Shown here one piece after another: positions 35,028 to 42,121 of a DNA stretch of 64,000 bases (position 1 is its first letter; every line of letters begins with the position of its first letter). This DNA comes from DAOUKH01 sp965219875. GTDB lineage: Bacteria > Chloroflexota > Dehalococcoidia > SHYB01. The notes beneath the pieces were generated by a model that was not told where the DNA came from, made no database searches, and saw only the letters and a list, made by a program, of their open reading frames with translations. The stretch covers positions 682,001 to 746,000 of the forward strand of contig CBDCOW010000001.1 of NCBI GenBank assembly GCA_965219875.1, given 5' to 3'. The position numbers and the translations under genes are program-made.

Positions 35028-36372
35028 TAGACTCCGCGCGGGCCCGGAAGACGAACTTCAACGGCGTCCCCATGAACCCGAACACCTCCCGGATGCGGTT
35101 TTCTAAGTAGCGATGATACGAAAAATGCACCAACTTCGCGTCGTTGACGAAGAAGACGAAGGTCGGCGGGTTCACCCCAGACTGCGTAGCGTACAAAATA
35201 TGGAGCCGCTTGCGCCCCACCAAACGGGGAAGGTGCTCGCCCGCCGCCCGGTCGACGATCTTGTTGAGGGCGGCGGTCCCGACTCTGGTCTGCCGCTGCT
35301 CGTAGACTTCGAGCACCGCCCGCAGCAGTTTCGCCAGACCCTCGCCCTTCATCGCGGAGATGAACACCAGGGGCAGATAGCCGGCGAACCTGAACCGCCG
35401 CCGCACGATCCCCTCGGCCTCGGCCTGGTCGATTTCGAGGCCGCGCGCGAGGTCCCACTTGTTCACCGCGATCACCACGCCCTTGTAGGCGTCTAGCGCG
35501 AAGCCCGCGATGTGGGCGTCCTGCGCCGCGTCCAGCTCCGACGCATCAAGCAGGAGCACCGTCACGTCGGCACGCTCCACGGCACGCAGAGCCCGAAGCA
35601 CGCTGAAGCGTTCTACGCCGCGGGAGACGCGGCCCCGCTTGCGCACACCGGCGGTGTCGATCACCGTGATCGGCTGTCCTTTGTACTCGATCACCGTGTC
35701 CACGGCGTCCCGCGTCGTGCCCGGGATGTCGCTCACGATAGCGCGCTCCTCGCCGATTAAGGCATTGAGCAGGCTCGATTTGCCGGTATTGGGCCGCCCC
35801 ACGATCGCGAGGCCCACGCCCTCAACCGGGGGCGGCGCCTCCGCTTCGGGCAGCGTTTCGAGCACCGCGTCGAGCAGGGGGCCGACACCCTGGTTGTGGT
35901 GTGCGCTGACCGGCAGCGGCTCGCCGAGGCCGAGCTGGTAGAACTCCGGCGTCTGCAACTCGCGCTTGCCCGAATCGACCTTGTTCACGCCCAGCGCGAC
36001 CGGCTTGCCGCACCTTCGCAGCACCTCGGCGACGTCCTGGTCGGCGGGGGTGATGCCCGTGGTCACGTCGGTCAGGAAGATCACCGCATCCGCCTCGTCG
36101 ATGGCGGCGTGCACCTGCGCACGTATCGCCCTGCCGATCGAGGCCTCCGGGTTCGCCTCCAGGCCTCCGGTGTCCACAAGCATGAAGGCCCGGTCGTCCC
36201 ATTCCGCAGAGGCAAAGAGGCGGTCGCGGGTCGTACCCGGTTCGTCGGCCGTGATCGCGATGCGTTCGCCCGCGATCCGGTTGAAGAGCGTCGACTTCCC
36301 CACGTTGGGGCGGCCAACGATCACCACGATGGGCGGTGCGGCCGTGGATGGCGTGTCGTTCGGTGGCGTCAT
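35017..36372 (-). CDS. der: Ribosome-assembly GTPase Der
   Basis: Double-GTPase needed for 50S subunit maturation. 451 residues. First G domain: G20-R-P-N-V-G-K-S27, DEPGTTRDR, VDTGGLE, NKVD. Second: GRPNTGKSSLLNAL near residue 190, DIPGTTRDAVDT, IDTAGVRKRGRV, NKWDLA. C-terminal KH-like domain ends TPLKFVFRAR. Complete. It lies between argF (21 bp upstream) and plsY. Confidence 0.96.
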   Translation of the reverse strand: MTPPNDTPSTAAPPIVVIVGRPNVGKSTLFNRIAGERIAITADEPGTTRDRLFASAEWDDRAFMLVDTGGLEANPEASIGRAIRAQVHAAIDEADAVIFLTDVTTGITPADQDVAEVLRRCGKPVALGVNKVDSGKRELQTPEFYQLGLGEPLPVSAHHNQGVGPLLDAVLETLPEAEAPPPVEGVGLAIVGRPNTGKSSLLNALIGEERAIVSDIPGTTRDAVDTVIEYKGQPITVIDTAGVRKRGRVSRGVERFSVLRALRAVERADVTVLLLDASELDAAQDAHIAGFALDAYKGVVIAVNKWDLARGLEIDQAEAEGIVRRRFRFAGYLPLVFISAMKGEGLAKLLRAVLEVYEQRQTRVGTAALNKIVDRAAGEHLPRLVGRKRLHILYATQSGVNPPTFVFFVNDAKLVHFSYHRYLENRIREVFGFMGTPLKFVFRARAESNAR

Positions 36373-36393
36373 GGGACCCGGCCCGCGCGAGGG

Positions 36394-37317
36394 TCAGCCC
36401 CCGTAGATCTCCATGAGCACGGCCTTCTGCCCGTGCAAGCGGTTCTCCGCCTGCTCGAAGACGACCGACTTCGGATGGTCGAGGAGACCCGGCGACACTT
36501 CCTCCCCTGCGTGGGCCGGCAGGGGGTGCATGAAAATTGCATCCTTTGCCGAGAGCTCGAGCAGCTCCGGCGTCACGCGATAGGGCTCGAAGACGGCGCG
36601 CCGTTGGTTGGCCTCGTCCTCCTGCCCCATACTCGTCCAGACGTCCGTGTAGACCACATCGGCGCCCGACACGGCCTCACGGGGATCCTCAAGCAACTCC
36701 ACGACGGTCTCGGTCTCGGTGCCGGCTCTGTTCGCCGCGGCGACCGCAGCCGGGGGCAACTCGTAGCCCTTGGGCGAGGCCGCCCGCAGCCGGGCGCCGC
36801 ACATGGCCGAGGCCAAGGCCAGGCTCACCGCCACGTTATTGCCATCGCCCACGTAGGCGATGGTGAGCCCATCGACGCCGCCCTTCTTCTCCCGCGCGGT
36901 CAGCAGGTCGGCGACGGCCTGGCAGGGGTGCTCCCCCTCGGAGAGCCCGTTGATCACGGGGACGCGCGCGTAGCGCGCCAGCGCCTCGACCACGTCGTGG
37001 CCGAAGGTCCGCGCCACGATGCCGTCCACCAAGCGGCCCAAGACCCGCGCCACGTCCTCGACCGACTCGCGGCGCCCTATTCCCACCTCGTCCGGGGAAA
37101 GGTAGATCGGGTGGCCCCCCATCTGATGCACCGCCAAATCGAAGCTCACCCGCGTCCGAAGCGACGGCTTTTGGAAGAGGAGCGCGATGCTCTTGCCTTC
37201 CAACGGCCTCGGGCCGGCCGACGGCCCCGCCGCTTTCAGCGACAAGCCGGTCTCCAGGATGCGCCGCAGACGCTCCGCGCCGAGGTCTTGGATGGAAACA
37301 AGGTCGAGCTTGTTCAT
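36394..37317 (-). CDS. argF: Ornithine carbamoyltransferase
   Basis: Forms citrulline from ornithine and carbamoyl phosphate in arginine synthesis. 307 residues. Carbamoyl-phosphate motif SLRTRVSFD near residue 53 (usually STRTR), HPCQAVADLLT near 130, and the ornithine-specific DVWTSMGQEDE near 222. The C-terminal motif is HPLPAHAGEEV near 260, where OTCases normally have HCLPA; the Cys is replaced by Pro, as in aspartate carbamoyltransferases. SMG-loop identity favours OTCase, but specificity deserves checking. First gene of the argF-der-plsY-gpsA run; a TATACT box lies near 37383-37388. Confidence 0.85.
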   Translation of the reverse strand: MNKLDLVSIQDLGAERLRRILETGLSLKAAGPSAGPRPLEGKSIALLFQKPSLRTRVSFDLAVHQMGGHPIYLSPDEVGIGRRESVEDVARVLGRLVDGIVARTFGHDVVEALARYARVPVINGLSEGEHPCQAVADLLTAREKKGGVDGLTIAYVGDGNNVAVSLALASAMCGARLRAASPKGYELPPAAVAAANRAGTETETVVELLEDPREAVSGADVVYTDVWTSMGQEDEANQRRAVFEPYRVTPELLELSAKDAIFMHPLPAHAGEEVSPGLLDHPKSVVFEQAENRLHGQKAVLMEIYGG

Positions 37318-37399
37318 GTGAGCGGTGGGCCCGGCGGCGCCCGAAGACAGCGAGCGGCGCGCCGGAGAATGGGGCTTTCGTCAGTATAGCACTCGAAGG

Positions 37400-37745
37400 G
37401 TGGGGCCTTGGCTCCGGTTCTCTCTAGAGACTTTTGCGCAATCGGGGGCGGCGGGCGCCCTCTCTCAGTTTCCCCCAGAGGGGACCTTTGGGTAACTCGG
37501 CGGAGGAGGAAGGGCGCCACCTTCCGGCGGCCTCTAAGCGTCCGCCCTCGAGGGCGGCGCGCTTCGTCCACCCTGGCGCGCCCCGCTGCCCCCCACCCTC
37601 ACCCCAACCCTCTCCCAGCGGGAGAGGGAGTAAGACCCCGCGCCGCCTCCCTTTCCCAAGGCCAGCGGGCGGCGTTCTTCCCTCGACGGAGTTAGTTTTG
37701 CAAAGGTCTCCAGAGGAGGAGAGGCCGGAAGGGAGGGCGCCGTTG
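37400..37745. repeat. Repeat-filled region with a MITE-like unit
   Basis: No gene. IS5-type ends occur at 37482 (GGACCTTTGGGTAAC) and 37710 (GTTTTGCAAAGGTCTC), bracketing 229 bp that include CCCTCACCCCAACCCTC and the CTCTCCC..GGGAGAG palindrome. Another degenerate end, GAGACTTTTGCGCAA, lies near 37428. Separates divergent argF and mnmE. Confidence 0.6.
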
Positions 37746-37761
37746 CGCGGCGCGGGGCTTC

Positions 37762-37767
37762 TATAAT
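37762..37767 (+). promoter_or_regulatory. -10 box of mnmE, probably leaderless
   Basis: A perfect TATAAT ends six bases before the mnmE ATG. No room for a ribosome-binding site if transcription starts 6-8 bases downstream. No clear -35 box. Confidence 0.5.
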
Positions 37768-37773
37768 GCCCGC

Positions 37774-39117
37774 ATGTACGATGACACCATCGTGGCGGTG
37801 GCTACGGCGCCGGGGGAGGCCGCCCTTGGGACCGTGCGGCTCAGCGGGCCCGATGCGCACCGGATCCTGCACGACCTCTTCGAGGGAACGGTCGAGGACC
37901 GCATGGCCTGCGTGGGGCGCATACGAGACCCGCGCGACGGGTCGGTGGTCGACGAGGCCGTCGCCGTCGCGATGACCGCCCCGCGCACCTACACCCGCGA
38001 GGACACCGCCGAGATCACCTGTCACGGCAGCCCCGTGGCCCTGGAACGCATCGTCTCCCTCGCCATCGGGGCGGGGGCGCGCCCCGCCAACCCCGGCGAG
38101 TTCACCCTCCGCGCCTTCCTCAACGGGCGCATCGACCTCGCCCAGGCCGAGTCCGTCCTCGGCGTCATCGAGGCGCGTACCGACGCCGGGCTGCGCCACG
38201 CGGTCGCCGGGCTGCGGGGGCGACTCTCCGAGCCGATACGCGAGGTGCGCGAGCGGCTGCTCCACCTGCAGGCCTACCTGACCGCGTGCATCGACTTCCC
38301 CGAAGACGAGGTCGAGTCACAAATTGAGATCGAGCCCGCCCGCATCGTCGCGGACGCCGAGCAGCGCATCGCGGGACTGCTCGACCTCGCCGACGCGGGG
38401 ATGGTCTACCGCCACGGTGTGGCCACCGCCATCGTGGGCCGTCCCAACGTGGGCAAGTCGAGCCTGCTCAACCGGCTGCTCGGCGAGGAGCGGTCCATCG
38501 TCACCGACGTTCCCGGCACGACCCGCGACACGGTCGAGGAGGTTGCGCGGGTCGAGGGCATCCCCTTCCGGCTCATCGACACCGCGGGAATGCACGGCGC
38601 CCGCGGGCGCGTCGAGCGCCTGGGCATCGAGCGGAGCCGCGCCGCCGCGCAGCGCGCCGACCTGCTGCTCGCCGTGATCGACACCAGCCGCCCCCTCACC
38701 GAGGAAGACCTGCGGGTCGCCGCCGCCAACGGTAAGCCGGTTGTCATCGTCGCCAACAAGGCCGACCTTCCGCCCGCCGCCGATCTCGGCGCTCTCGGCG
38801 CCCCCGCGGTGCGCTTCTCCGCCGTCACCGGCGAAGGGATGGCCGACCTCCACCGCGCCATGGCCCGCGCCGCTCTCGGCGGCAAGGTCGTCACGCCGGA
38901 CGACGTGCTGGTCACCAACGCGCGTCACAAGGACGCGCTGGAACGCGCCCTGGCCCACGCCCGGGCCGCCGGCGAAGCCCTAGCCGAAGGTACCCCCGAG
39001 GACTTCGTGACCATCGACCTCGCCGCCGCCCTCGGCGCCCTCGGCGAGATCACCGGCGAGAACGCCGGCGAGGACCTGCTCGACCGCATCTTCAGCCAGT
39101 TCTGCATCGGGAAGTAG
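37774..39117 (+). CDS. mnmE: tRNA modification GTPase MnmE
   Basis: With MnmG, modifies the wobble uridine (cmnm5) of tRNAs. 447 residues. The N-terminal formyl-THF-binding domain (TVAVATAPGEAALGTVRLSG-like start, then GEFTLRAFLNGRIDLAQAE near residue 108), the inserted G domain (G222-R-P-N-V-G-K-S229, DVPGTTRDTV, DTAGMHG, NKAD), and the C-terminal helical domain ending in FCIGK with the catalytic Cys. Complete. MnmG is not in this window. The tRNA-Asn gene follows within 70 bp. Confidence 0.95.
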   Translation: MYDDTIVAVATAPGEAALGTVRLSGPDAHRILHDLFEGTVEDRMACVGRIRDPRDGSVVDEAVAVAMTAPRTYTREDTAEITCHGSPVALERIVSLAIGAGARPANPGEFTLRAFLNGRIDLAQAESVLGVIEARTDAGLRHAVAGLRGRLSEPIREVRERLLHLQAYLTACIDFPEDEVESQIEIEPARIVADAEQRIAGLLDLADAGMVYRHGVATAIVGRPNVGKSSLLNRLLGEERSIVTDVPGTTRDTVEEVARVEGIPFRLIDTAGMHGARGRVERLGIERSRAAAQRADLLLAVIDTSRPLTEEDLRVAAANGKPVVIVANKADLPPAADLGALGAPAVRFSAVTGEGMADLHRAMARAALGGKVVTPDDVLVTNARHKDALERALAHARAAGEALAEGTPEDFVTIDLAAALGALGEITGENAGEDLLDRIFSQFCIGK

Positions 39118-39131
39118 CCGCCCGCCTCTGA

Positions 39132-39137
39132 TATAAT
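39132..39137 (+). promoter_or_regulatory. Likely -10 box for tRNA-Asn
   Basis: GATATAATTC includes TATAAT, 49 bp before the tRNA 5' end, between mnmE and the tRNA. No good -35 box is visible. Confidence 0.45.
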
Positions 39138-39185
39138 TCAGGGCGGCCCTGCCCAACGCGCCGGCCCACGGGCCGGCCGCCACGC

Positions 39186-39261
39186 TCCCGGATAGCTCAG
39201 TTGGTAGAGCGGTCGGCTGTTAACCGATTGGTCGCAGGTTCGAGTCCTGCTCCGGGAGCCA
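39186..39261 (+). tRNA. tRNA-Asn (GTT)
   Basis: Cloverleaf: acceptor TCCCGGA/TCCGGGA, D arm with TAGCTCAGTTGGTAGAGC, anticodon loop CTGTTAA with anticodon GTT, T arm CAGGTTCGAGTCCTG, discriminator G and encoded CCA. 76 nt. Its 3' 24 nt are repeated at 39945-39968, marking an insertion site. Confidence 0.97.
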
Positions 39262-39262
39262 C
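39239..39262 (+). repeat. Direct repeat at tRNA 3' end (att-like, left)
   Basis: 24 nt from the T loop through CCA plus one base, identical to 39945-39968. This is the usual position for integrase attachment sites. Confidence 0.75.
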
Positions 39263-39295
39263 TACTTCCTCGAAGGTCTAGCGGGAAGTGAAGTC

Positions 39296-39586
39296 ATGAC
39301 CAGGAACGAGGCGGTGAAGCTCTTACGAGCGCACAAGACGGTTGTGGTCGAGCGTTTCGGCGTTACGACACTGGCACTCTTCGGCTCGACCGTCCGTGAT
39401 CAAGCGAGCGACGGCAGCGATATCGATATCTTGGTTCGCTTTGACGGGCCGGCCACGTCAAAGCGGTACTTCGGTCTGCAGTTCTATCTCGAAGACCTGC
39501 TCGGCCACCCCGTCGATCTGGTAACGCACAAGGCGCTCCGCCAAGAGCTGCGTCCTTGTGTGGAAGCAGAGGCCGTGGATGTCTAA
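39296..39586 (+). CDS. mntA: MntA-type nucleotidyltransferase antitoxin
   Basis: 96-residue minimal nucleotidyltransferase. The motif GSX10DXD is exact: G-S-TVRDQASDGS-D-I-D near residues 30-44, followed by a third acidic position in VDLVTH. In known MntA/HepT pairs this protein AMPylates and silences the HEPN toxin. It overlaps the toxin start by 8 bp. Lies within the segment bounded by duplicated tRNA-Asn 3' ends. Confidence 0.88.
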   Translation: MTRNEAVKLLRAHKTVVVERFGVTTLALFGSTVRDQASDGSDIDILVRFDGPATSKRYFGLQFYLEDLLGHPVDLVTHKALRQELRPCVEAEAVDV

Positions 39587-39938
39587 CGCCGAACAAGAAC
39601 CACGCCAGTGGGGCCTCTACGTGCGGGACATGATCGACTTCTGTGAAAAGGCATTGTCCTACACAGAGGGGATGGACCAAGCCGGGTTCGTTGGCAACAC
39701 CCTGGTCTACGATGCGACTCTCCGAAACCTGGGGCTCATTGGCGAAGCCGCAACCCGTGTTCCGGATGCCGTTCGAGAAGGGCACACAGAGATACCCTGG
39801 CGAGCCATTGTCGGAGCGCGCAACCGCATCATCCACGTCTATCTCGGCATAGACGACGACACTATCTGGACGATTATTCAGGACGATATTCCGGCGATGC
39901 TCCCGGATCTGCGCAGATTGCTGCAGGCCGCTCAGTAA
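39579..39938 (+). CDS. hepT: HepT-type HEPN ribonuclease toxin
   Basis: 119-residue all-helical HEPN protein (DUF86). The catalytic/modified motif RX4HXY is exact in ARNRIIHVYLGID near residue 85-92; in characterised pairs the Tyr is AMPylated by MntA and Arg/His cleave RNA. ATG 39579 overlaps the mntA stop; an earlier in-frame start at 39558 has no support. Its stop lies 7 bp before the second copy of the tRNA 3' repeat, so the cassette is almost exactly the inserted segment. Confidence 0.87.
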   Translation: MSNAEQEPRQWGLYVRDMIDFCEKALSYTEGMDQAGFVGNTLVYDATLRNLGLIGEAATRVPDAVREGHTEIPWRAIVGARNRIIHVYLGIDDDTIWTIIQDDIPAMLPDLRRLLQAAQ

Positions 39939-39944
39939 GGTTTA

Positions 39945-39968
39945 TTCGAGTCCTGCTCCGGGAGCCAC
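39945..39968 (+). repeat. Direct repeat of tRNA-Asn 3' end (att-like, right)
   Basis: Perfect 24-nt copy of 39239-39262, 706 bp downstream, outside any tRNA gene. The enclosed segment holds only mntA/hepT and no integrase. Confidence 0.8.
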
Positions 39969-39998
39969 CTCCAGTATGCCTGCGGAACGAGAGCGCGC

Positions 39999-40643
39999 GT
40001 GACGTCTCCTACGGCTCCAGACCTCATGGTGGTGCTGGACGCCATGGGCGTGATGTACCAACCGGGCGACGACCTCGGGGACTTGTCGATTCCGTTCGTC
40101 CGCGAGCTGGGGTGCGCGAAGACGGACGCCGAGATCGTTGGTGTCTACAACGAGGCATCCCTGGGCGCTATCCGCTCGGCGGAGTTTTGGCGGCGGTTAG
40201 GAATTCTTGAAGACCCGGAGACGCTGGACCGGCGACTCATGGCCCGCTACTCGGTCACCGATGGGCTCTTCGATTTTCTCCGCTGGTGCATGGAGGCCGA
40301 CTTGCCAGTGGCGTGCATCTCGAACGATCTCCGGGAATGGGCCGCCGCGCGGGCGCTGCACTTTGGGCTCACCGAGTCCATCGTGTCGTGGACGATCAGC
40401 GGTGGCGTTGGGTATCGAAAGCCGGACGGGGCCATCTATGAAGCCTTTCTGTCAGCGTCCGACGCCGCCACTCATGTCTTTGTCGACGACAAGCTTCAGA
40501 ATGTCCTAGCGGCGGAGAGCAAAGGGATGCGCGGCGTGCTGTTCGGGCGGGACCCGGGCGACCCGCCTCCGACCGTCAGGTCGGCGGCGGACTTCCCGAC
40601 GCTCGCCGGCGTGGTGGAGGAGATTCGGCTGGCCGCCGCGTAG
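39999..40643 (+). CDS. HAD-like hydrolase with altered motif I
   Basis: 214-residue HAD-fold protein. Motif I is VVLDAMGVMY: the nucleophile Asp is present but the usual second Asp (DxD) is Met. Motif II: VACISNDLREW near residue 103. Motif III Lys: GYRKPDGAIYEAFL near 136. Motif IV: VFVDDKLQNVLAAESKGM near 158. Loss of the acid/base Asp disfavours phosphatase chemistry; DxY-type HADs are dehalogenases, so a non-phosphatase role is possible. GTG start. Stands alone after the att-like repeat. Confidence 0.78.
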   Translation: MTSPTAPDLMVVLDAMGVMYQPGDDLGDLSIPFVRELGCAKTDAEIVGVYNEASLGAIRSAEFWRRLGILEDPETLDRRLMARYSVTDGLFDFLRWCMEADLPVACISNDLREWAAARALHFGLTESIVSWTISGGVGYRKPDGAIYEAFLSASDAATHVFVDDKLQNVLAAESKGMRGVLFGRDPGDPPPTVRSAADFPTLAGVVEEIRLAAA

Positions 40644-40649
40644 GCGGCT

Positions 40650-40842
40650 GGAAATCTCCGGCGCGGGTGGTCGGCCCCCACCGCGCCCCGCCCTCACCCC
40701 AACCCTCTCCCAGCGGGAGAGGGGGCCGGAGGGAAGGGTGCCCCGTGGGCGCCCGCGCACCCTCTCTCAATCTCTCCCAAAGGGGAGAGGTTTAGGCGGC
40801 CCCAGAGCGGAGAGTGACGAGGTCGAGCCGCCGACGGTGGGG
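40650..40842. repeat. REP-like repeats between convergent genes
   Basis: CCCTCACCCCAACCCTC with CTCTCCCAGCGGGAGAGG (near 40690-40722) and CTCTCTCAATCTCTCCC/GGGGAGAGG (near 40761-40790). Convergent gene ends on both sides suggest these palindromes may act as bidirectional terminators. Confidence 0.55.
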
Positions 40843-41937
40843 CTAGAGCAGGCTGAGCTGTTGGTCGCCGGTGGGGAAGGCGGAGACGCCGATGCCGAGG
40901 AGACGGAAGCGGCGGCCGGGGGCAAGCTCGCGGCGGAGGAGCTCTTTGGCCGTGGCGGCGAGGTCGTCGGGGCCACCGATGGGGGCGGGGCGAGTGGCGC
41001 TGCGGGTGAATGTGGTGAAATCGGCGAGGCGGAGCTTGATGGTGACGGTCCGGCCCCAGTGACCGTGCTTGTCCAGGCGTTCGGCGACTCGCCGGCTTAG
41101 GCGCTCGGCTGCGGCGAACAACGCGCCGGCGTCGTCGAGGTCAGCGGCGAAGGTTGTCTCGGCGCTGACGGACTTGGCGCCGGAGCGGGGAGCGACCTCG
41201 CGGGGGTCTTCGCCACGCGCCTGCCGCGCCAGCTCGGGGCCACGCCGCCCTAGGCGGCGCTCGATCCAGACGTCGGACTTGCCGGCGAGCTCGCCCAGGG
41301 TGCCCACGCCCTCGTCTTCGAGAAGCTTACTCGTCTTGGGGCCGATGCCGGGCAGCTTGCGGGTGGGGAGGGGCGCGAGGAAGGCGAGCTCGGCGCCTGG
41401 CGGCACGACGCAGAGGCCATCGGGCTTGTCCATGTCACTGGCGATCTTGGCGACGGACTTGGAGACGGCGAGGCCGATGGAAACGTTGAGGCCGGTGACG
41501 CGCCTGACCTCGGCCTTAAGACTCTCAGCGACGGCGCGGGGGGAGGAGCGGTGGGCGGCGGCGGTGACGTCGAGGTAAGCCTCATCGAGGGAGGCAGGCT
41601 CGACGACAGAGGCCGTGGCGCGAAAGATAGCCATGACGCGGCGGGAGACCTCGGTGTAGCGGTCGAACCTTGGCGGGACGACGATGGCGCGGGGGCAGCG
41701 GGCCACGGCGGTCCGCATGGGCATGGCGGAGTGGACGCCGAAGGCGCGGGCCTCGTAGGAGCAGGCGGCGACGACGCCCCGGCGCTCGGGCGAACCGCCT
41801 ACGAGGACGGGCTTGCCCCGCAAGTCCGGGTTGTCCAACTGTTCGACGGAGGCGTAGAAGGCGTCGAGGTCGGCGTGGATGATGGCGCTCGGCCACGGCG
41901 GGGGCGCCGTCGGGGGCTGCGGCAATGGGCTGGTCAT
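40843..41937 (-). CDS. dinB: DNA polymerase IV (Y family)
   Basis: Error-prone translesion polymerase. 364 residues. Palm motifs IIHADLDAFYASVEQ near residue 18-32 and ASLDEAYLDVT near 115-125 with the catalytic Asp/Glu residues; fingers segment CSYEARAFGVHSAMP near 60; thumb helix-hairpin-helix LPGIGPKTSKLLEDEGVGTLGEL near 190; little-finger domain GRTVTIKLRLADFTTFTRS near 290. The C-terminal end QQLSLL resembles the beta-clamp binding peptide (QLxLF type). Confidence 0.93.
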   Translation of the reverse strand: MTSPLPQPPTAPPPWPSAIIHADLDAFYASVEQLDNPDLRGKPVLVGGSPERRGVVAACSYEARAFGVHSAMPMRTAVARCPRAIVVPPRFDRYTEVSRRVMAIFRATASVVEPASLDEAYLDVTAAAHRSSPRAVAESLKAEVRRVTGLNVSIGLAVSKSVAKIASDMDKPDGLCVVPPGAELAFLAPLPTRKLPGIGPKTSKLLEDEGVGTLGELAGKSDVWIERRLGRRGPELARQARGEDPREVAPRSGAKSVSAETTFAADLDDAGALFAAAERLSRRVAERLDKHGHWGRTVTIKLRLADFTTFTRSATRPAPIGGPDDLAATAKELLRRELAPGRRFRLLGIGVSAFPTGDQQLSLL

Positions 41938-42121
41938 GTCGCACGTGCCGGAGCGCGGGCTTGACGTCCGCGGCTCGGCTCTGGCGCCGACTATAGCACC
42001 ACGCCCACGGCGGGAGGGAGCGGGCAGTGTCGCGGGGGTGGGGGCAGAGGCGCCTTCACGCCTGCGCGCGCGCCCTCTCTCAAATCTCCCCCAGAGGGGG
42101 AGAGGCCAGAGGGCAGGGCGG

